Assembly: GCA_011525445.1 (NCBI GenBank)
Contig: WTGE01000386.1
Span: 1 to 7,376, forward strand
Direction: 5' to 3'
From: Synechococcus sp. CO36386bin_37
GTDB lineage: Bacteria; Cyanobacteriota; Cyanobacteriia; PCC-6307; Cyanobiaceae
Length of the DNA stretch: 7,376 nucleotides
Shown here: one piece after another, positions 4,524 through 7,376 of the stretch
How the letters are laid out: each line of letters opens with the position of its first letter
How positions within the stretch are numbered: position 1 is the first letter of the stretch
Position numbers and translations under genes: made by a program
Notes under the pieces: model-generated
What the model was told of the DNA's origin: nothing
Seen by the model: the letters and a program-made list of their open reading frames with translations, nothing else
Databases searched by the model: none

Positions 4524-5108
4524 ATGATGCGAGCTGTTGTTCTCGGATGTGCTCTTGTGTTGGGGGGACTCCCCGGGCTGTTCGTGCCTTGTGCACTGGC
4601 GCACTCAGGGCATGGTGACGAGTTTGTCCAGAACGGCTCCGTGGATCAGGTTGGGGCCGATCTTGATCAGGACCAGCTTCTAGGGATCATCACCAACAAG
4701 CCGAAACTGACGGCAGAAGGACAACTCACTGTGCCTAACGCATCGATCGTTGATGTCGATGGACAACCCTTGGTGTTCGTCTACAGCGGAACAACCTATG
4801 ACCCTGTTTTCATCCGAACCGGAACTGTTCTGGCTGATCAAACGGTGGTTCTGGAGGGTGTCACGGCCAATGAAGATGTTGTGGTCTCAGGTGCCCTGTC
4901 CCTGTTTGCCGAATCTCAGAAGAAGGATCGTTCGCTGCACAACCAGCAGACAACCTCCACAGAAACGCACAAGCACGCCGATTCTGATCAAGCAACCGCG
5001 ACATCCCCCCAATGGCTCCTTCTCGGTCGCGTTGGAGTGGCTGTCGTCGTGGTGATTGCTGCAATTGTTGGTTTTCGCAGCCTTAGAGATGCTCCCGACG
5101 ATCGCTGA
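4524..5108 (+). CDS. Miniature RND periplasmic adaptor-like protein (CzcB/CusB C-terminal type), 194 aa
   Basis: Residues 1-26 are a signal peptide ending PCALA, so the mature protein probably begins HSGHGDEF, a His-rich start seen in metal-efflux adaptors. Residues ~47-66 (DLDQDQLLGI, NKPKLTAEGQ) resemble the start of the adaptor core. Residues ~69-134 match the membrane-proximal end of CzcB/CusB-type proteins: VPNASIVDVDGQPLVFV, then DPVFIRTGTV, then VVLEGVTANEDVVVSGAL. A polar linker with His149, Lys150 and His151 leads to a C-terminal membrane helix (~164-184). Full adaptors are about 350-520 aa; here the lipoyl, helical-hairpin and most beta-barrel parts are absent. It would sit in the periplasm, tethered to the inner membrane, serving the permease that starts 11 bases downstream. 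ATG 4524 is chosen; ATG 4527 is equally possible. No strong ribosome binding site or metal-responsive operator is visible upstream. Confidence 0.8.
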   Translation: MMRAVVLGCALVLGGLPGLFVPCALAHSGHGDEFVQNGSVDQVGADLDQDQLLGIITNKPKLTAEGQLTVPNASIVDVDGQPLVFVYSGTTYDPVFIRTGTVLADQTVVLEGVTANEDVVVSGALSLFAESQKKDRSLHNQQTTSTETHKHADSDQATATSPQWLLLGRVGVAVVVVIAAIVGFRSLRDAPDDR

Positions 5109-5119
5109 ACACCTCAATC

Positions 5120-7376
5120 ATGGACAGCAATCTGCTTGATGTCATCCTGCGTGGAGCCATCGCTCGGCGCTGGCTGGTGGTTGGATGTTCACTCTTGATC
5201 AGTTTGTGGGGTGTCTCGAACGTCCTGCGGATGCCCCTGGATGTGTTTCCAGCCTTCGCGCCCCCGCAGGTGGAGATTCAAACCTCTGCACCAGGTCTGT
5301 CACCAGTACAGGTGGAACGGCTGATCAGTGAACCGATTGAGGCTGCCGTCCAGGGAATCAGCGGAGTCGATGTGGTGCGCTCCGCATCCAAACCAGGCCT
5401 GTCGATGGTTCAGGTGGTCTTCCACGATTCAACGCCGTTGCAGGGAGCACGACAAGTGGTGGCGGAACGGCTCCAACGGCTGCAAGGTCAATGGCCAGCA
5501 GCTGCCGAAGCCCCTGAACTCTCTCCCCCGCTGTCCCCACTCAGCACCGTTCTTCAATACGCCTTCACCCTTTCCGATTCAGCAACCACAGAACAGATCC
5601 TGGGGTTGAGATCGCTCGTCCAGAACACCTATGGCAACGCTTTGCGGGCGATCCCCGGAGTTGCGCAGATCACGATTTACGGAGGTGACTTCCCTCAGAC
5701 GCAGATTCAGCTGGACCTGGAGTCACTCCAACAGGACAATGTGGCCCTGCTGGAGGTTCTGGATGGGGCCAAGTCCGCACGGTTCAGCGGAAGCGGTGGG
5801 TTTCAAAACAGTGGTGGACAGGAACGTCTCATTCTCAACGGCAACAGCAGCTCAACCGTGCAGGATCTTGAACAAGCTGCAGTCCTGACAGACCAGGGTG
5901 TGATCCACTCCCTCGGTGATCTGGCAGAGATCGGTCTAGGTGCTGCCGTACGCCGCGGTGAAGCCAGCTTCAACGGAAAACCGTCGGTGGTGTTGATGAT
6001 CAACAAACAACCTGATGTGAACACACCTCAACTCACACGAATCTTGGAACAAAGGATGGAGGCGCTGAATGCCTCTCTCCCCGAGGAGATCGCGGTGACA
6101 CGCACCTTCCGGCAGACCCAGTTCATTGAAATCGCCATCCGCAATGTGAGCGAATCCCTGTTGATTGGGGTTGTGATCGTGGCGTTGGTGTTGGGGCTGT
6201 TTCTGATGAACTGGCGAACGGCTCTGATTGCCCTCAGTGCCATTCCCCTGTCACTGCTTGCCGGCCTGCTGTTCATGCGTGGATTCGGACTGCAGCTCAA
6301 CACCATGACCCTTGGTGGCCTGGCCGTCGCCATCGGTTCCGTTGTCGACGATGCAATCGTCGATATGGAGAACTGCTTCCGAGGACTGCGCCTTAATCGC
6401 CTGCTGAGGTCGCCGCAGAATCCTCTTGATGTGGTGTTTCGCACCTCGGTGGAGGTGCGTCAGCCCGTACTGATCTCCACCTTGATCATTGTTGTGGTGT
6501 TCGCTCCGATCTTCACGCTCACGGGAGTGGAAGGTCGCTTGTTTGTGCCGATGGGACTTTCATACGTGCTCTCGATCCTGGCATCCACCCTTGTTGCACT
6601 CACCCTCTCGCCAGCGCTCTGCGCCCTTCTGCTCAGTCACGCCCCACTGCCTGCAGAGCCGTCCTGGGTGGAACGGCAGGCTCAGAACCTCTACAGACCG
6701 GTGCTCATCAGCGTCCTGCAGTCGCCCCGTCGGGTTCTCGCTCTGGCCCTGGCGGCCGTGGTGGCATCTGCTTTCATTCTTCCCACCCTGGGACGTGTGT
6801 TTCTGCCTGAGTTCCGCGAGCAGTCGCTGGTCAATGCGATGGTGCTCTATCCGGGGGTGTCCCTGTCGATGACCAGTCGTGCAGGAACGGTGCTCTCGCA
6901 GCGACTCCAATCCAGTGATGACGTGAGCTGGGTTCAGGTTCGTGCCGGGAGGGCTCCAGGGGATGCCGATGGGGCGGGTGTGAATATCGCCCACGTTGAT
7001 TTGGAACTGAGCGATCAAGCCATGAGGGATCGTCCTGCAGCCCTTGAACGCATCCGTGCGGAGTTTCTGGCCCTGCCAGGAGTGGCTCCAAATGTGGGGG
7101 GATTCATCTCGCACAGAATGGACGAAGTGCTGTCCGGTGTGCGCAGCGCGATCGCCGTGAAGATTGCAGGCTCGGATCTGAATGAACTGCGCCGACTGGG
7201 CGAAGAGGTGCAGAAACTGATGGCAGCCATTCCTGGGGTGGTGGATCTTCAGCTTGAACCCCAGTTGCCTGTTCAACAGTTTCAGGTGCGAATGAATCGG
7301 CAGATGGCGTTGGAGCAGGGGGTCACGGCTGCAGTTCTGAGCCAGGCGGTTGAAGTGGCGCTGAATGGGCTGGTGG
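5120..7376 (+). CDS. Heavy-metal RND efflux permease (CusA/CzcA-like), C-terminus beyond the window
   Basis: From ATG 5120 the frame is open to the window end (752 codons). The full family is about 1020-1060 aa, so roughly a quarter is missing. It is the inner-membrane proton-antiporter subunit of a heavy-metal efflux complex. N-terminal helix ~14-33; periplasmic porter segment from ~34 with DVFPAFAPPQVEIQT (41-55) and RSASKPGLSMVQVVF (87-101); membrane helices between ~345 and ~505; second porter loop from ~560. Helix 4 contains VVDDAIVDMEN (408-418). Asp410 and Glu417 align with CzcA Asp408 and Glu415. CzcA Asp402 corresponds to Ala404, so the proton/metal relay is not CzcA-like and is nearer CusA. 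The conserved Pro-Leu-Ser-Pro-Leu-Ser-Thr turn (137-143) is also present. It follows the mini-adaptor gene by 11 bases in an evident operon, without a clear Shine-Dalgarno. Substrate metal undetermined; no outer-membrane TolC-type gene is visible here. Confidence 0.93.
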   Translation, partial: MDSNLLDVILRGAIARRWLVVGCSLLISLWGVSNVLRMPLDVFPAFAPPQVEIQTSAPGLSPVQVERLISEPIEAAVQGISGVDVVRSASKPGLSMVQVVFHDSTPLQGARQVVAERLQRLQGQWPAAAEAPELSPPLSPLSTVLQYAFTLSDSATTEQILGLRSLVQNTYGNALRAIPGVAQITIYGGDFPQTQIQLDLESLQQDNVALLEVLDGAKSARFSGSGGFQNSGGQERLILNGNSSSTVQDLEQAAVLTDQGVIHSLGDLAEIGLGAAVRRGEASFNGKPSVVLMINKQPDVNTPQLTRILEQRMEALNASLPEEIAVTRTFRQTQFIEIAIRNVSESLLIGVVIVALVLGLFLMNWRTALIALSAIPLSLLAGLLFMRGFGLQLNTMTLGGLAVAIGSVVDDAIVDMENCFRGLRLNRLLRSPQNPLDVVFRTSVEVRQPVLISTLIIVVVFAPIFTLTGVEGRLFVPMGLSYVLSILASTLVALTLSPALCALLLSHAPLPAEPSWVERQAQNLYRPVLISVLQSPRRVLALALAAVVASAFILPTLGRVFLPEFREQSLVNAMVLYPGVSLSMTSRAGTVLSQRLQSSDDVSWVQVRAGRAPGDADGAGVNIAHVDLELSDQAMRDRPAALERIRAEFLALPGVAPNVGGFISHRMDEVLSGVRSAIAVKIAGSDLNELRRLGEEVQKLMAAIPGVVDLQLEPQLPVQQFQVRMNRQMALEQGVTAAVLSQAVEVALNGLV

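Noticed and set aside
4194..4527. Forward frames of 79 and 98 codons across the spacer before the adaptor gene
   Set aside because: Cys/Phe-rich, unlike real proteins here, without ribosome binding sites, and opposite a better reverse-strand candidate.
4255..4604. Reverse-strand frames of 113 and 68 codons
   Set aside because: They overlap the start and signal peptide of the adaptor gene and have implausible composition; shadows.
6560..7276. Long reverse-strand open frame (238 codons) inside the permease gene
   Set aside because: It is antisense to a clear RND coding region and its His/Gln/Arg-rich composition is typical of mirror reading.

Overview
The window looks like chromosome from a marine picocyanobacterium (Synechococcus/Prochlorococcus type). 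This is inferred from the protein style, the moderate GC of the larger genes set among AT-richer spacers with very small genes, and the weak or absent Shine-Dalgarno sequences. No rRNA, tRNA, CRISPR array or intact mobile element is visible, so the assignment is an inference.

Layout: bases 1-147 are a flank with a possible gene end. One unrecognised 104-aa gene follows (151-465, +). Bases 466-1500 are an AT-rich stretch holding a short reverse-strand gene (585-755), a tandem 12-bp repeat (794-817), an interrupted hairpin (958-999) and a short TTG-initiated ORF with a very strong ribosome binding site (1328-1462). Next is a reverse-strand two-gene operon. It encodes a P-loop protein whose C-terminal half resembles the CobW/COG0523 metallochaperone C-terminal domain (2322-3116), then a calcineurin-like metallophosphatase with Cys at two metal-ligand positions (1501-2316). 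A near-perfect 7-1-7 Fur/Zur-type operator lies just upstream of the operon (3138-3152), overlapping its predicted -10. Divergent from it are a small single-pass membrane protein (3272-3541) and a 58-aa protein (3580-3756). Two overlapping reverse-strand reading frames (3967-4391) look like one small gene split by a frameshift, or a coupled pair.

The right third holds a metal-efflux locus: a miniature periplasmic adaptor-like protein (4524-5108), then 11 bases later a CusA/CzcA-type RND permease (5120 to the window end, 752 residues visible, C-terminus missing).

A plausible common theme is transition-metal homeostasis: a Fur/Zur-controlled metallochaperone-like operon a little over 1 kb from a heavy-metal RND exporter. 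The most interesting points are the operon with its operator and the unusual motifs in both of its proteins, and the adaptor that seems to keep only the membrane-proximal part of its family. Which metal is involved cannot be read from the sequence.
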